A DNA stretch of 64,000 nt, taken from Nitrososphaerales archaeon. GTDB lineage: Archaea > Thermoproteota > Nitrososphaeria > Nitrososphaerales > Gagatemarchaeaceae. The notes below the pieces were generated by a model. It saw only the letters and a list, made by a program, of their open reading frames with translations, had not been told where the DNA came from and made no database searches. Made by a program: the position numbers and the translations under genes. The DNA lies in assembly GCA_032906765.1 (NCBI GenBank), contig JAJTZB010000005.1, positions 62,001 through 126,000 of the forward strand. Direction: 5' to 3'. Shown here in pieces: positions 1 through 8,481 of the stretch. Each line of letters starts with the position of its first letter. The stretch's first letter is position 1.

Positions 1-402
1 GACATTCTTGACCAGTCTCTTCATCACGTCGTGAACTTCATTTAAGGTTGCTCCTGCAACTCCTGCCTTGTCAGCGACCCGAACAAGCTCTTCGTCTGTT
101 AGGGCGATGGTATAGCCATTCATCTTGAGGAACGCAGCCCCAGCCACCAGGGCGGTCCTCTTGTTGCCCTCGTGGAAGTGCTGCCCGCTGGCAATCCGGT
201 AGACCAACAGGGATGCCTCCTGAATCACCGCCTCCTCGAAATCAACGTCGTTCGCCACGGACGCTACTTCCCTCACCAAATCCCTCAGCCTCTCATCATC
301 GTACTCAGTGTGCTCATGGAGTTCTCCTGTCAGTGAAACAACCTCCTTGTTTATCATGACGAGCGTGGCGAAGTCTGGGTGCCGAATCTTCTTTCTCCGC
401 AA
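1..402 (-). CDS. Doc-like Fic-domain protein (C-terminus cut by window edge)
   Basis: This is a reverse-strand reading frame open to the first base of the window, so the last residues are missing. It contains HFHEGNKRTAL, a variant of the Fic/Doc motif HxFx(D/E)GNKR, followed by the helix VAGAAFLKMNGY typical of death-on-curing proteins. Known Doc proteins are about 125 residues; about 134 codons are visible, so little is lost. Doc-family toxins phosphorylate or AMPylate targets. No antitoxin is visible upstream; a partner could lie beyond the edge. I chose TTG at 402 because an in-frame stop lies six bases before it and the residues after it fit the family N-terminus; ATG at 357 is the alternative. 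Confidence 0.75.
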   Translation of the reverse strand, partial: MRRKKIRHPDFATLVMINKEVVSLTGELHEHTEYDDERLRDLVREVASVANDVDFEEAVIQEASLLVYRIASGQHFHEGNKRTALVAGAAFLKMNGYTIALTDEELVRVADKAGVAGATLNEVHDVMKRLVKNV

Positions 403-439
403 CGCCTACCTGATTCTAGGCTTCTGCTTTAAGCGGTTC

Positions 440-600
440 CCGGTGCTTGTAGGGACTTCTCCAAGAGGTTCAGGGGAACGAGATTCGAACCCTCGGCCAC
501 GTTGGGCTGGAGCAGATTTGAACCCGAAGGTCCCTATTCCTGCCCCCGCGCTTCATTCTAGAGTTGTATTCCCGGCTACCCCACACTTTGAATCCCTACG
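440..600 (-). other. tRNA-like fragments, unresolved
   Basis: On the reverse strand two T-arm-like segments occur 37 bases apart: CGAGG-GTTCGAA-TCTCG (about 477-493) and a weaker GGGTTCAAATC copy (about 514-528). A D-arm-like GGGGTAGCC lies near 574-583. I could not fold a full cloverleaf with a paired acceptor stem, even allowing one intron. It may be a multi-intron tRNA, a decayed tRNA, or tRNA 3' fragments like those at 1851, 3101 and 3961. Confidence 0.25.
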
Positions 601-611
601 TGAAGTCGAGT

Positions 612-1637
612 CTAGGCCAGCGGCAGGTAGTAGGGGAAGAGAACGCCAAGCAGCAGCCCAAAGACGAAGAGCGTCCCGAACCGCCTGTTGTGCGCGAAGA
701 CGAAACCAAGGTACCAGATGGGCCACATGACGTACCCCGCCGGAGGCTCATTGGGCTTCGGCTCGGAGAGATTGCGGAAGAGCTGATTGGCCTTCGGCAG
801 TGCGAGGAGGCTGAGAAGCGACCAGACGGGCAGTAGCCTGATGAGCACCAGTCCGACCACTGCCGCGTAGGCGATGACAATTAGCGCCTTCAGGACGCTT
901 TTCGTGGTCTTCTCGCCAAGGATCACCGGGAGAGTCTTCACTCCGATTTTGGCGTCGTAGTCTATCTTGTCGATGTGCTTTCCGAACAGCACAGTGGTGA
1001 CGGAGACGGCGTATGGTATGGAGGCTATGATGATCCAGGCGGGCAGCGCGCCAGTGAGGACGTAGTAGCTTCCGCCGACCATCAGCGGCCCCCAGACAAG
1101 GAAGACGGCCGGCTCGCCGAGGCCGATGCGCTTGAGCGGCTTCGGGCCTCCCGCATAGAGCGTCAGGGATACCACGCCGAGACCAGCGAAGAGGATGACG
1201 AGTGGGCCCCTGACCACGACAAAGTATGATGCGATGGCAACCATGGCGACAAGGTGGACCAGGCCGAGGGAGAAGAGGCCCTTCTGGCTCATCATGCCGG
1301 AGATGGATGGGTGCGGGAGATAGGCGGGTCTGAAGTAGCCCTCGGTGGTGTCAATGCCGTGCTTTGCGTCCCAGTAGTCGTTGAACAGGTTGCTGGTGGC
1401 GTGCGCAAAGGTCAGGCCGAGCGCAAGAAGTATGAAGTATGGAAGCAGAACGGACGTCACGCCCACGGCGGTGACAGCAAGCAGGGTCCCAATTATCACA
1501 GAGTTGACAGTCATGACGAAGACGACCGACCTGGTGGCGACTAGCCAGCGGCTGAGAGCGTCAAGGCCTTGGACGGGCTGGGTCTTCGGGTTGTAGGTCC
1601 CGTTCAGAATCGAGTACCAGGTCCCGAGGGTGCCCAT
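612..1637 (-). CDS. UbiA/MenA-family polyprenyltransferase
   Basis: A 341-residue integral membrane protein with eight to nine hydrophobic segments. It carries both Asp-rich motifs of the UbiA superfamily: NDYWDAKHGID (residues about 86-96) and DKIDYD (223-228), followed by GVKTLPVILG, which is typical of MenA-like members. The family transfers a prenyl chain from a diphosphate to an aromatic or lipid acceptor in the membrane. The acceptor here cannot be told from sequence; quinone or archaeal lipid synthesis are both possible. It stands alone, with a TATA-like box at 1669-1678 about 30 bases before ATG 1637. Confidence 0.85.
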   Translation of the reverse strand: MGTLGTWYSILNGTYNPKTQPVQGLDALSRWLVATRSVVFVMTVNSVIIGTLLAVTAVGVTSVLLPYFILLALGLTFAHATSNLFNDYWDAKHGIDTTEGYFRPAYLPHPSISGMMSQKGLFSLGLVHLVAMVAIASYFVVVRGPLVILFAGLGVVSLTLYAGGPKPLKRIGLGEPAVFLVWGPLMVGGSYYVLTGALPAWIIIASIPYAVSVTTVLFGKHIDKIDYDAKIGVKTLPVILGEKTTKSVLKALIVIAYAAVVGLVLIRLLPVWSLLSLLALPKANQLFRNLSEPKPNEPPAGYVMWPIWYLGFVFAHNRRFGTLFVFGLLLGVLFPYYLPLA

Positions 1638-1668
1638 CGACTGACGCCCTTCTCTCAGGTCAAGTTCG

Positions 1669-1678
1669 TATTTAAGAA
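1669..1678 (-). promoter_or_regulatory. TATA-like box of the UbiA gene
   Basis: CTTAAATACG on the reverse strand, 32 to 41 bases before ATG 1637, the spacing expected for an archaeal promoter with a very short leader. Confidence 0.5.
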
Positions 1679-2047
1679 GCGAGAGAACGCCAGCGGCTCA
1701 CACGCAGGTCTTCATGCATTCTTGCAAGACCATCTGCTATCGTCTAGGAGCGGAAACTTTGCCCTTTCGGCACAATGAATTGTGTTCTCGTCCCGGTGAC
1801 CACACTGCAATCTGGGCTCAGAAAGGTCTCGCCTTGAACACAGCGTGCATAATCCGGGTCCCACCCCACGCACCAGAATCCGATAATCTACTGGTAAGCC
1901 GAAACAATTTCGGGTCTGATTCCCGCCTAGCCTACCATCTGCCCAATCCGACACGGATCCACGTAGTCACCCAGCGGTCAGCGACTTATTAGGGCGTAGT
2001 CACCAGATTGATAACCTTAAGTGCGTGTAGTCACCTATACGCAGAGG
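1679..2047. other. Intergenic region with a tRNA-3'-end-like repeat
   Basis: I see no convincing gene here. It contains the repeat described at 1851-1894 and an AT-rich TTATTA at 1986-1991 that could serve the Fic gene downstream. Confidence 0.4.
1851..1894 (+). repeat. tRNA-3'-end-like repeat, copy A
   Basis: Contains CCCACCCCACGCACCA, laid out like a T-stem strand, acceptor strand, discriminator A and CCA. It is followed by a stretch (about 1875-1894) that matches the bases after copy B with a few changes. Copies A and B flank the Fic gene as imperfect direct repeats of about 40 bases. Confidence 0.45.
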
Positions 2048-2983
2048 ATGAATGTCGAAGTCCGGTTGTTGAGTGGAAGGAAGAAATACTATCTGGCTCA
2101 TTCGTACAGACGAGCGGGCAGGCCAGAAAAGGTAAGGGTGTTCCTCGGGTACGACCTTTCGAGCGAGGAACTGCGGAACCGGTTGAAGACCGCACGCGTC
2201 CGTCTCAAGAACCAAGCAGATGCGCTCAAGCAGATTCGCGACCCGTACACGGTTAGCCTAGACAGTTACGAAACTGTGGAGCTGCGCGGTCTGGCTTCCG
2301 ATGCCAAGATCAGGATGGTCCATTTGAGCGAGGAGGGCTGGCAAAGGTTCACCGAGGCTTTTGCTTACAATACCAACGCAATCGAAGGTTCCACAGTTAC
2401 TGGCGACGAGGTCAAGGCGGTGCTCGCGGGAGGCATGTGGCCTGACCGGCCGAAACAAGAGATAGCCGAAACCTTAGGCGTCGCGGAAGCGGTGGAATAC
2501 ATTCGGAACACCTCGGAACACGTTTCGATTCTTCTCATCAAAGAGCTACACAAAATCGTGTTCGGGAATTCGAAGGAGTTTGCCGGGAAATTCAGACAGA
2601 AGGGCGTAGAGGTTTCTGTCGTTGACCCACTCGGCAACGTTGTCCACAGGGGAGCTCCTTCGACACAGGTCGTTCCTCTACTCCGGCGACTCGTGAGGTG
2701 GTACGAGGCGAACAAGGGCTCCTATCAACCGCTCGTCTTAGCGGCCGTGGTCCATAACCAGTTCGAGGCCATTCATCCTTTCAAAGACGGTAACGGAAGG
2801 GTCGGCAGACTCCTACTGATCAACGTCTTACTCAAACATGGTCTCCCGCCGGTGAACATCGACCTGCGGAACCGTGGGCAGTACTATCATGCGTTGAAGG
2901 AGTATCAGGTGAGGGGAGACATCAGACCAACAATCGAACTGTTGTTGAAAGAGTACGGAAGGCTCAGGGGCATCGTGGAATGA
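2048..2983 (+). CDS. Fic-domain protein (class II-like, self-inhibitory helix)
   Basis: About 311 residues. The Fic catalytic motif HPFKDGNGRVGR is near residue 243-254, with the invariant His, Asp and Gly-Asn-Gly-Arg. An N-terminal NAIEGS near residue 110 matches the inhibitory (S/T)xxxE(G/N) helix of Fic proteins that restrain themselves. Fic enzymes usually transfer AMP to a hydroxyl side chain of a target protein. The first 30 residues fit an archaeal N-terminal module seen before Fic domains. I chose ATG 2048 because the protein is sensible from there; GTG 2021 is possible. Direct repeats flank the gene at 1851 and 3101, which suggests insertion as a unit. Confidence 0.9.
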   Translation: MNVEVRLLSGRKKYYLAHSYRRAGRPEKVRVFLGYDLSSEELRNRLKTARVRLKNQADALKQIRDPYTVSLDSYETVELRGLASDAKIRMVHLSEEGWQRFTEAFAYNTNAIEGSTVTGDEVKAVLAGGMWPDRPKQEIAETLGVAEAVEYIRNTSEHVSILLIKELHKIVFGNSKEFAGKFRQKGVEVSVVDPLGNVVHRGAPSTQVVPLLRRLVRWYEANKGSYQPLVLAAVVHNQFEAIHPFKDGNGRVGRLLLINVLLKHGLPPVNIDLRNRGQYYHALKEYQVRGDIRPTIELLLKEYGRLRGIVE

Positions 2984-3280
2984 TTCTCCGGTACGGCACA
3001 TGTGAACTTGCTACTGACGCCAGAGTGCTTTTGCTTACAGGCCCAAGCCCCCGGACCCACCCCTTTGTTCCCTCGCGATTCTTGCCAGTAAATTAATGCG
3101 CGAATCCCGCCCCCCGCACCAAGATTCGATGATTTCCTGGTAGTGTTTTCCTGATTGCGATCATCCGACTAACAGACAATCCATTCTCACTCTGTAAGAC
3201 ATTTCACCCGAGGGTAGAATCGCAATCTCCTGCACGTTAGTTTATTTGGTGGACTAAGCGGCGAGCAGTTAGAGTAGACG
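2984..3280. other. Intergenic region with a tRNA-3'-end-like repeat
   Basis: No gene is apparent. It holds repeat copy B at 3101-3143 and, at 3239-3246, a TTTATTT box about 35 bases before the methyltransferase ATG. Confidence 0.45.
3101..3143 (+). repeat. tRNA-3'-end-like repeat, copy B
   Basis: CGAAT then CCCGC then CCCCCGC then A and CCA matches the order T-loop end, T-stem, 7-base acceptor strand, discriminator and CCA of a tRNA beginning GCGGGGG. The following bases match those after copy A. No 5' tRNA half is adjacent, so this is a fragment rather than a gene. Confidence 0.5.
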
Positions 3281-3877
3281 ATGTACCGGCTGGGTCCCGA
3301 AGACTATCAAAGCGACAGATATATTCGGAAAATACTGCGTCTCGCGCGGGCGTCGAAGGGGGATGTATTCTATGACCTCGGATGCGGGCGAGGTCGGCTC
3401 TGCATTGCTGCAGTTACTGAGTTTGGCTTGAAAAAGGCAGTTGGAATCGAGCTACACAAGGGTCGGGCGGCCAAGACGACAGAATCCATTCAAGAACTGG
3501 GATTGGCCGACCGGATAGAAATCCGGAATGAGGACTTCATGGAGTCGGACCTGGATGATGCAACGGTCGTGTATTCAGGTCTTGGGGAGATTGAAGAGGA
3601 CGTCGAATTTTTCGAGAGGAAACTGAGGACCGGCTGCAGGCTTGTCAGCCTTTTCCTCCCTCTCGTCGGAGTCCTGCCGACGGCAGCGGATTATCCTTTC
3701 TATCTCATGGAGATGCCCTTCCGGAAGACGAGGGATGTTTCTCTCTGGATGTCAAGAGTACTCTTCAGGAAGGCCTCGATGGACGAATTTTACCGAGAGC
3801 TGGACACGGATAGAGAATATCGTTATGACAAGCGAACTTTCAAGCGCATGATGAAAGAAAGGTTCCCAAGTCTGTAA
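3281..3877 (+). CDS. Class I SAM-dependent methyltransferase, small
   Basis: 198 residues with motif I VFYDLGCGRGRLCIAA near residue 29-44 and the acidic VGIEL at the end of beta-2 (residue 55-59). Motif IV appears as VVYSGLGE, not a nucleic-acid (N/D)PPY, so a protein or small-molecule substrate is more likely than DNA. Proteins of this shape resemble the DOT1/PrmA-like group. The substrate is unknown. It sits alone between tRNA-like repeats B and C and may belong to the same accessory insertions as the Fic gene. Confidence 0.75.
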   Translation: MYRLGPEDYQSDRYIRKILRLARASKGDVFYDLGCGRGRLCIAAVTEFGLKKAVGIELHKGRAAKTTESIQELGLADRIEIRNEDFMESDLDDATVVYSGLGEIEEDVEFFERKLRTGCRLVSLFLPLVGVLPTAADYPFYLMEMPFRKTRDVSLWMSRVLFRKASMDEFYRELDTDREYRYDKRTFKRMMKERFPSL

Positions 3878-3960
3878 CCAGACGCATGGGTTGGACCTTC
3901 AAATCCGCTACTCGAAATGTGAATCGGCCAAGTTTGGCGCCGGAATTCCGCAACATGCTG

Positions 3961-3985
3961 GGTCAAACTCCCACCCCCCGCACCA
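3961..3985 (+). repeat. tRNA-3'-end-like repeat, copy C
   Basis: TGGG-TCAAACT-CCCA (about 3959-3973) forms a T-arm with a 7-base loop and runs into CCCCCCGCACCA. Unlike copies A and B, the bases after CCA are not conserved. A weaker relative, TTCGACCCCCATACCA, lies at 4049-4064. Confidence 0.45.
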
Positions 3986-4065
3986 ACCTAACTGACGGAA
4001 CAGAACACTACTTGAATGGCGAAGTAACTCATTGATAGAGCACAATCTTCGACCCCCATACCAAG

Positions 4066-4074
4066 CGTAAATAG
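4066..4074 (+). promoter_or_regulatory. TATA-like box of the UPF0182 gene
   Basis: CGTAAATAG lies 26 to 34 bases before ATG 4100, which fits a leaderless or nearly leaderless transcript. Confidence 0.45.
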
Positions 4075-4099
4075 CACTGCCTCTTGCCGTTCCGAATGA

Positions 4100-6853
4100 A
4101 TGGGCTCCGATGAATCCGAAGGTCGATTTAGGCTCGGCAGGAGGCTCGCCTGGGTACTCCTGGGCCTCATCGCCGTAATGGTTGTCCTCTCCGTTGTCTG
4201 GGTGATACTCCAATGGTCGATCGCAGAATCGGTGTACTCGGCCAAGGCCGGGCTCGACTGGTTCGGCATAACGTTCTACCACGGCGACCTCTTTGTCGCG
4301 GCCGCCCTCTTCTCGCTCCTGCTGGTCTATCCGAAGGTGGGAGGGAGCGACCTTCGGCGGTTCATCGGTGCGGTCGGTAGGTACGCCAGGCCCTACAACC
4401 CCGAGCAGGAGACGGAGCCGAAGGGCAAAGGCGGGATGAACGTCTGGCTATGGGCCCTCTGGCAGACGCTCAAGTGGGCAATCGGATTCTACGCGTTCGT
4501 GGCTACGCACGCCTTCGCCTTCCTGGGCGAGACGATGAACTCGATAATGATGCTGACGACGGGCCTCGGGAGCTGGGGAAGCGTGCCGAGGGTCTTCGTC
4601 CTTCCGCTGGTCCCCGCCTCAGGGCAGGAGCTCGTTGGGCTCATGCCGTCGATGTCGATTCAATACAACGTGCTCTCATACGCCGCCTCTGCCTTTCTCG
4701 TGGTCTTTACCGCGAGGATGGCTCTCCGTCTCGCCGCTAACCTGACGACAAGGAGGAGCGACGTGTGGCTGAGGAACATGCTCGCCATAGCCGCTGCGGT
4801 CATCTTCGAGATAATACTCGGAGCCCCATACTGGCTGATGAACATAGCCACTCCCTACGTGTACGGGCTGTTCTGGACTTCGTTCGTCCTCGCTTTGGTG
4901 GGCATCCTCTACGTTTCAAGAAGGAACGTCCAGGTACCGAGGTCGAACCTCTTCAAGGGGGTCGCAGTCGCGCTCGCCTTCATGTTCGTGATACAGGCAG
5001 GGGCAGGCGCGTACCTCTTCTTCAACTGGAACAACAACTATCTGGCGTATCAGTGGTACCCCCAGTCGCAGAAACAGATAACGGTGACGAGGTGGTCCGC
5101 GGGCCTGAACGGCATCAATGTAAGCAACGCCACCAACCTGCCCACGAGCAACCCCTCTACAACCCTCAACCTCGTCAGGCAGTGGGACCAGCAGGCGGCC
5201 GCGGTGACGAATACGAAGGAAATCGGGGCCTACAACTGGATGGGCCTCGCGAGTTCAGAGATTGTCTTCTACCACAACACGGAGTACTGGGTTTCTCCGA
5301 CGACCCCCACCTTCCCGTCGACTGACTGGATAAGCGAGCACCTCATCTACACACATGCAGCCAAAGTCCTCGTGATAAACACCCACAACGGGTCCGTGAT
5401 ACCTACGACCAGTGCCTTCGGGATCCCTTCGGAACCCCTGATCTACTACGGTGAGGGAGCGGGGTTCGGCCAGAACGTGTACGTGCACGTCCCCGGCTAT
5501 GACGAGGTCCAGAAAGTCTCCTATCCTGGAACGTCCGATTACTTGCTGAGCGGGTGGCAGAAGACCATGTGGTTCACCTTCGCCGAGGGACAGCTCGGCT
5601 TCGCCTTTTCAGGCCAATCTATAGACATGCTCTGGAACAGAAACATCTTCTCGAGAGTCGGGGACATACTCATCCCCGGCCTCACCATCGACCCATCGGC
5701 CTACCTGGTATCGGACGGGAAGAACCTCTACTACGCGGCGCAAGTGTACATTGACTACCCGCTCCAGTCGGGTTTCGCCGCCAGCCCGTACCTCAGATTC
5801 TTCGGCGTTGTCCTCGTCAATATCCAGGACGGGACGATGCAGGGCTATACGGTCTCCAACCTGATGGGGGCCACCAACAGCTCTGACTTCCTCACGAAGT
5901 ACTACCAGAGCTACTACAGCAGCTGGACCTCTCCTCCCTCCTGGCTGGTGCCCCAGCTGAGGTATCCCGAGCAGCTTCTCGGAACCCCTACCGTCGCAGG
6001 CCAACTGGACTACAACTTCATCTTCCACGTGAGCGACCCGTTCGTCTTCAGGTCAGGCACACAGTACTACGAGCGCCCGACCAACAATACGGTGCAGTAC
6101 ATACCGTTTGCCGTGGGTAACGAGACGTACTTTGTCGGTTTGCAGCTCGTTCAGTACCAGGGCGTGGTGAGCAAGAACCTTGGCGCGCTTTACATAGCCT
6201 ACGGCGGGGACAAACTCGGACAGATCTTTCTCTACCAGAACCCGTCAGCGTCCGCGCTGATAATCGGCCCCTCGGCCGCAGAAAATGCGCTCACCACTAA
6301 CAGCCAGGTGAGGACGCAGCTGACTCTCCTCCCCAACTACCGGTTTGGTTCCTACCTTCTTTACTCGGTCGGAGGACAGCTCACCTACTTCGTGGCAGTC
6401 TACACCAATCCTGGGACGTCCGGGGTGGTCACCCAGCTCCCCTTCATGACCGCGGTCAACCCGAACACGGGCACGGTGGGAGTCGGCGCCAACGCCGTGG
6501 CGGCGTTTCAGAGCCTGGGCCTGAGCAAGAACCAAACGGAAGTGCTCAGCGTAGACAGGGGAACAATGATCCGCGAGGTGACGAGCCTGATCGCATCGCA
6601 GGGCTACAGCCTGGCGAACGTCACGTCTGTCAACCCGACGGTCTGGGTCAATGTGGGCACTATATCCTTCAGCGGTGCGGGGGCGAACCAAACAGTCGCT
6701 CTGGTTGCCAGTCTGTTTCAGAACTATGGGAAGGGAAGCGTCGGCAACACAGTCTACGCTTGGGCGGACAGCTCGGGGAACCTCAACTACGGCGTGTTCA
6801 GAGTTCCGGCCCAAGGCGTGACCGAGCTGTACTACGTCACCATCAAACCATAG
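4100..6853 (+). CDS. UPF0182 family membrane protein
   Basis: 917 residues. The first 310 or so contain about seven hydrophobic segments; the remaining 600 form a large outside domain with many Asn-X-Ser/Thr sites. Family landmarks of UPF0182 (COG1615) are visible: NWMGLASSEIVFY near 384, EHLIYTHAAKV near 425, LIYYGEG near 457, LVNIQDGTM near 579 and LRYPEQLL near 632. The function of this family is not established. It appears to be a single-gene unit. Length agrees with the family, which is usually 850-1,000 residues. Confidence 0.9.
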   Translation: MGSDESEGRFRLGRRLAWVLLGLIAVMVVLSVVWVILQWSIAESVYSAKAGLDWFGITFYHGDLFVAAALFSLLLVYPKVGGSDLRRFIGAVGRYARPYNPEQETEPKGKGGMNVWLWALWQTLKWAIGFYAFVATHAFAFLGETMNSIMMLTTGLGSWGSVPRVFVLPLVPASGQELVGLMPSMSIQYNVLSYAASAFLVVFTARMALRLAANLTTRRSDVWLRNMLAIAAAVIFEIILGAPYWLMNIATPYVYGLFWTSFVLALVGILYVSRRNVQVPRSNLFKGVAVALAFMFVIQAGAGAYLFFNWNNNYLAYQWYPQSQKQITVTRWSAGLNGINVSNATNLPTSNPSTTLNLVRQWDQQAAAVTNTKEIGAYNWMGLASSEIVFYHNTEYWVSPTTPTFPSTDWISEHLIYTHAAKVLVINTHNGSVIPTTSAFGIPSEPLIYYGEGAGFGQNVYVHVPGYDEVQKVSYPGTSDYLLSGWQKTMWFTFAEGQLGFAFSGQSIDMLWNRNIFSRVGDILIPGLTIDPSAYLVSDGKNLYYAAQVYIDYPLQSGFAASPYLRFFGVVLVNIQDGTMQGYTVSNLMGATNSSDFLTKYYQSYYSSWTSPPSWLVPQLRYPEQLLGTPTVAGQLDYNFIFHVSDPFVFRSGTQYYERPTNNTVQYIPFAVGNETYFVGLQLVQYQGVVSKNLGALYIAYGGDKLGQIFLYQNPSASALIIGPSAAENALTTNSQVRTQLTLLPNYRFGSYLLYSVGGQLTYFVAVYTNPGTSGVVTQLPFMTAVNPNTGTVGVGANAVAAFQSLGLSKNQTEVLSVDRGTMIREVTSLIASQGYSLANVTSVNPTVWVNVGTISFSGAGANQTVALVASLFQNYGKGSVGNTVYAWADSSGNLNYGVFRVPAQGVTELYYVTIKP

Positions 6854-6868
6854 CGGCTAGGAACCTGG

Positions 6869-7582
6869 CTAGCGCCTGGCAAGCAGTATGACGACCGCGA
6901 GGATGAGCGCTATGAGCGCCAAGACGATTACTCGAAGAGTTCCGTTCCGCTCCCAGATCATGACGCTGGCGTTGATCTGCGCGAACGGGTTTCTCGAGTT
7001 CAGCATTTTCACCAGCTGCAACGCCTCCTCGTAGACGAACTTCCCCCTGTCGACCAGGACGATTTCGTCATCCCTCATCACGAACGAGTGCCCCCTGACT
7101 GCGAGAGGCAGGCGCGACCTCTTGTTCACCCATTGACGAAACTGCTCTTCGCTCATCGCGCTGTCGCCACTGTCGGGAGGAGGTTCCTCTTCTTCCTTTC
7201 CTCTCCTTAATGATGGGAGGCTTTGGCATGCTCTCTGAAGCGAGGGAACCAGCCCGACATCGTCAGAAAGAGTGAAATCCACAGTCAGCGACTGAGATGG
7301 ACGCCCATGCTCAATCCAAGTCCATCCGAAATGAGGTCCACGAGGCTGGTAGCCGACGGAATCTTTCGAGCATATGGCAAACCAAAGCTCGCAGTGCATG
7401 GGTCCAAGTCCCTTCGGGCCCGCCTTCCGCCAAAGTTGGGACCCACACCTGGACACCTGTACGTTTCGACTCCAGTCGGGCCCGCAGTCGGAACCCAGGA
7501 ACACGTCCTGCTCATTCATGGTGCAGGACTGAAGGCGAACTTCGAGAGTAGATTCAGTACCGGCTGCTGAATCGTCTTTCAT
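6869..7582 (-). CDS. Tail-anchored hypothetical protein
   Basis: I do not recognise this protein. The convincing part is the C-terminal 95 residues (from ATG 7156): a small mixed alpha/beta stretch and a final hydrophobic helix (VIVLALIALILAVVILLARR) that should anchor the tail in the membrane. The upstream 142 residues look less protein-like and are rich in Cys and Trp. ATG 7582 overlaps the TGA of the coiled-coil gene as ATGA, which supports translation from there; otherwise the gene is only 6869-7156. It probably works with its coiled-coil neighbour at the membrane. Confidence 0.5.
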   Translation of the reverse strand: MKDDSAAGTESTLEVRLQSCTMNEQDVFLGSDCGPDWSRNVQVSRCGSQLWRKAGPKGLGPMHCELWFAICSKDSVGYQPRGPHFGWTWIEHGRPSQSLTVDFTLSDDVGLVPSLQRACQSLPSLRRGKEEEEPPPDSGDSAMSEEQFRQWVNKRSRLPLAVRGHSFVMRDDEIVLVDRGKFVYEEALQLVKMLNSRNPFAQINASVMIWERNGTLRVIVLALIALILAVVILLARR

Positions 7583-8481
7583 TGAGGTGTGGGTTCTTGT
7601 GAGCCCTCTTCCACCGTCGGTGCCTCTCCAGGGACAGGTTCACCCTCGGTCTTTTCAGCCCTCCTCGGCCTCCTCCTGCGAGCTTTTGAAGCACGCTTAG
7701 CACCCGGCCTCACCGCCTTGGAAACTTTTGCCTCAATCTTGGACACGCTCTTCTCAATCCTCGAAATCTTGCGCTCCGTCTTCGCAATCCTGGAGAGGCT
7801 CCCTTCAATCTTGGAGACGCTCCGTTCAATCTTCGAAATCCTTTCCTGAATCTTTGCGACTAGGGCTACCCTTCTCTCTATCTCAGACGAGCTCTTCTCC
7901 AGACCCACCACCTTTCTGTCTATCCCCGAAGTCGTCTCCTCCACCTCAGTGATTTTCTCCTGTAATTCGTTCAGACCCTCCTCTGCCTTCGAAACCCTCA
8001 CTCCCACGCCCTCCAGCTTCCCATGAATCTCCGACTCTGTCGCCTCGATTCTTGAGAGCGCCTCTCCAAGGCCCGTCACTCCGCCCTCGATCTTTGACAC
8101 CCTCTCCTCCACCTCTCCCAGTTTTCTTTCGACCTCTGATTCTATGTCGCTTATCCTGACCAGGGTCTTCTCATTGCCTGCGACTGCTACCTGAATGGTT
8201 GATACCTTCGCCCCGAGTTCCTCGACTCTCCCTCCCATATCCGACATCCCCTTCTCAATCTTCGACATCAGCCTCAGAACATCTTCGTCATTAGCCTCTG
8301 CCTTTGCAGATTCGTACGACACGTAGAGAAACAATCCTATCAGAATGGCGGAGCCGAGCCCGACGCTTGACGTCACTCCCAAGCCCCCGAACACCGGCAG
8401 AGGCAGGAAGAGGCCCAGAGTGTCTAGAGCAAAGAGCGCCAACAGGGCATAGAAGACCCAACTGATGCCGATGGTTCTCAC
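7579..8481 (-). CDS. Membrane-anchored coiled-coil protein
   Basis: 300 residues in three parts. Two hydrophobic segments (about 8-28 and 37-55) make an N-terminal hairpin. Residues about 65-240 are a long coiled coil with recurring S-x-IE-x-x-V units such as SKIERSVSKIEGSLSRI. The end is very basic (ARRRRPRRAEK) followed by an acidic, Pro-rich tail. No enzyme motif is present. The design suggests a membrane-tethered scaffold whose basic end could touch nucleic acid or phospholipid; that is inference. The start is GTG 8481; the frame stays open 27 bases further upstream without another start codon. Confidence 0.7.
   Translation of the reverse strand: MRTIGISWVFYALLALFALDTLGLFLPLPVFGGLGVTSSVGLGSAILIGLFLYVSYESAKAEANDEDVLRLMSKIEKGMSDMGGRVEELGAKVSTIQVAVAGNEKTLVRISDIESEVERKLGEVEERVSKIEGGVTGLGEALSRIEATESEIHGKLEGVGVRVSKAEEGLNELQEKITEVEETTSGIDRKVVGLEKSSSEIERRVALVAKIQERISKIERSVSKIEGSLSRIAKTERKISRIEKSVSKIEAKVSKAVRPGAKRASKARRRRPRRAEKTEGEPVPGEAPTVEEGSQEPTPQ

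Noticed and set aside
308-730. Forward ORF of 140 codons containing the peptide GERDSNPRPR
   Set aside because: That peptide is the typical mistranslation of an antisense T-arm; the ORF runs over the tRNA-like region and the UbiA gene in the wrong frame.
4021-4066. Sequence resembling a tRNA D-arm (TAACTCATTGATAGAGCAC) before TTCGACCCCCATACCA
   Set aside because: No acceptor or anticodon stem pairs, so it is not a tRNA gene; at most a decayed fragment, mentioned under copy C.
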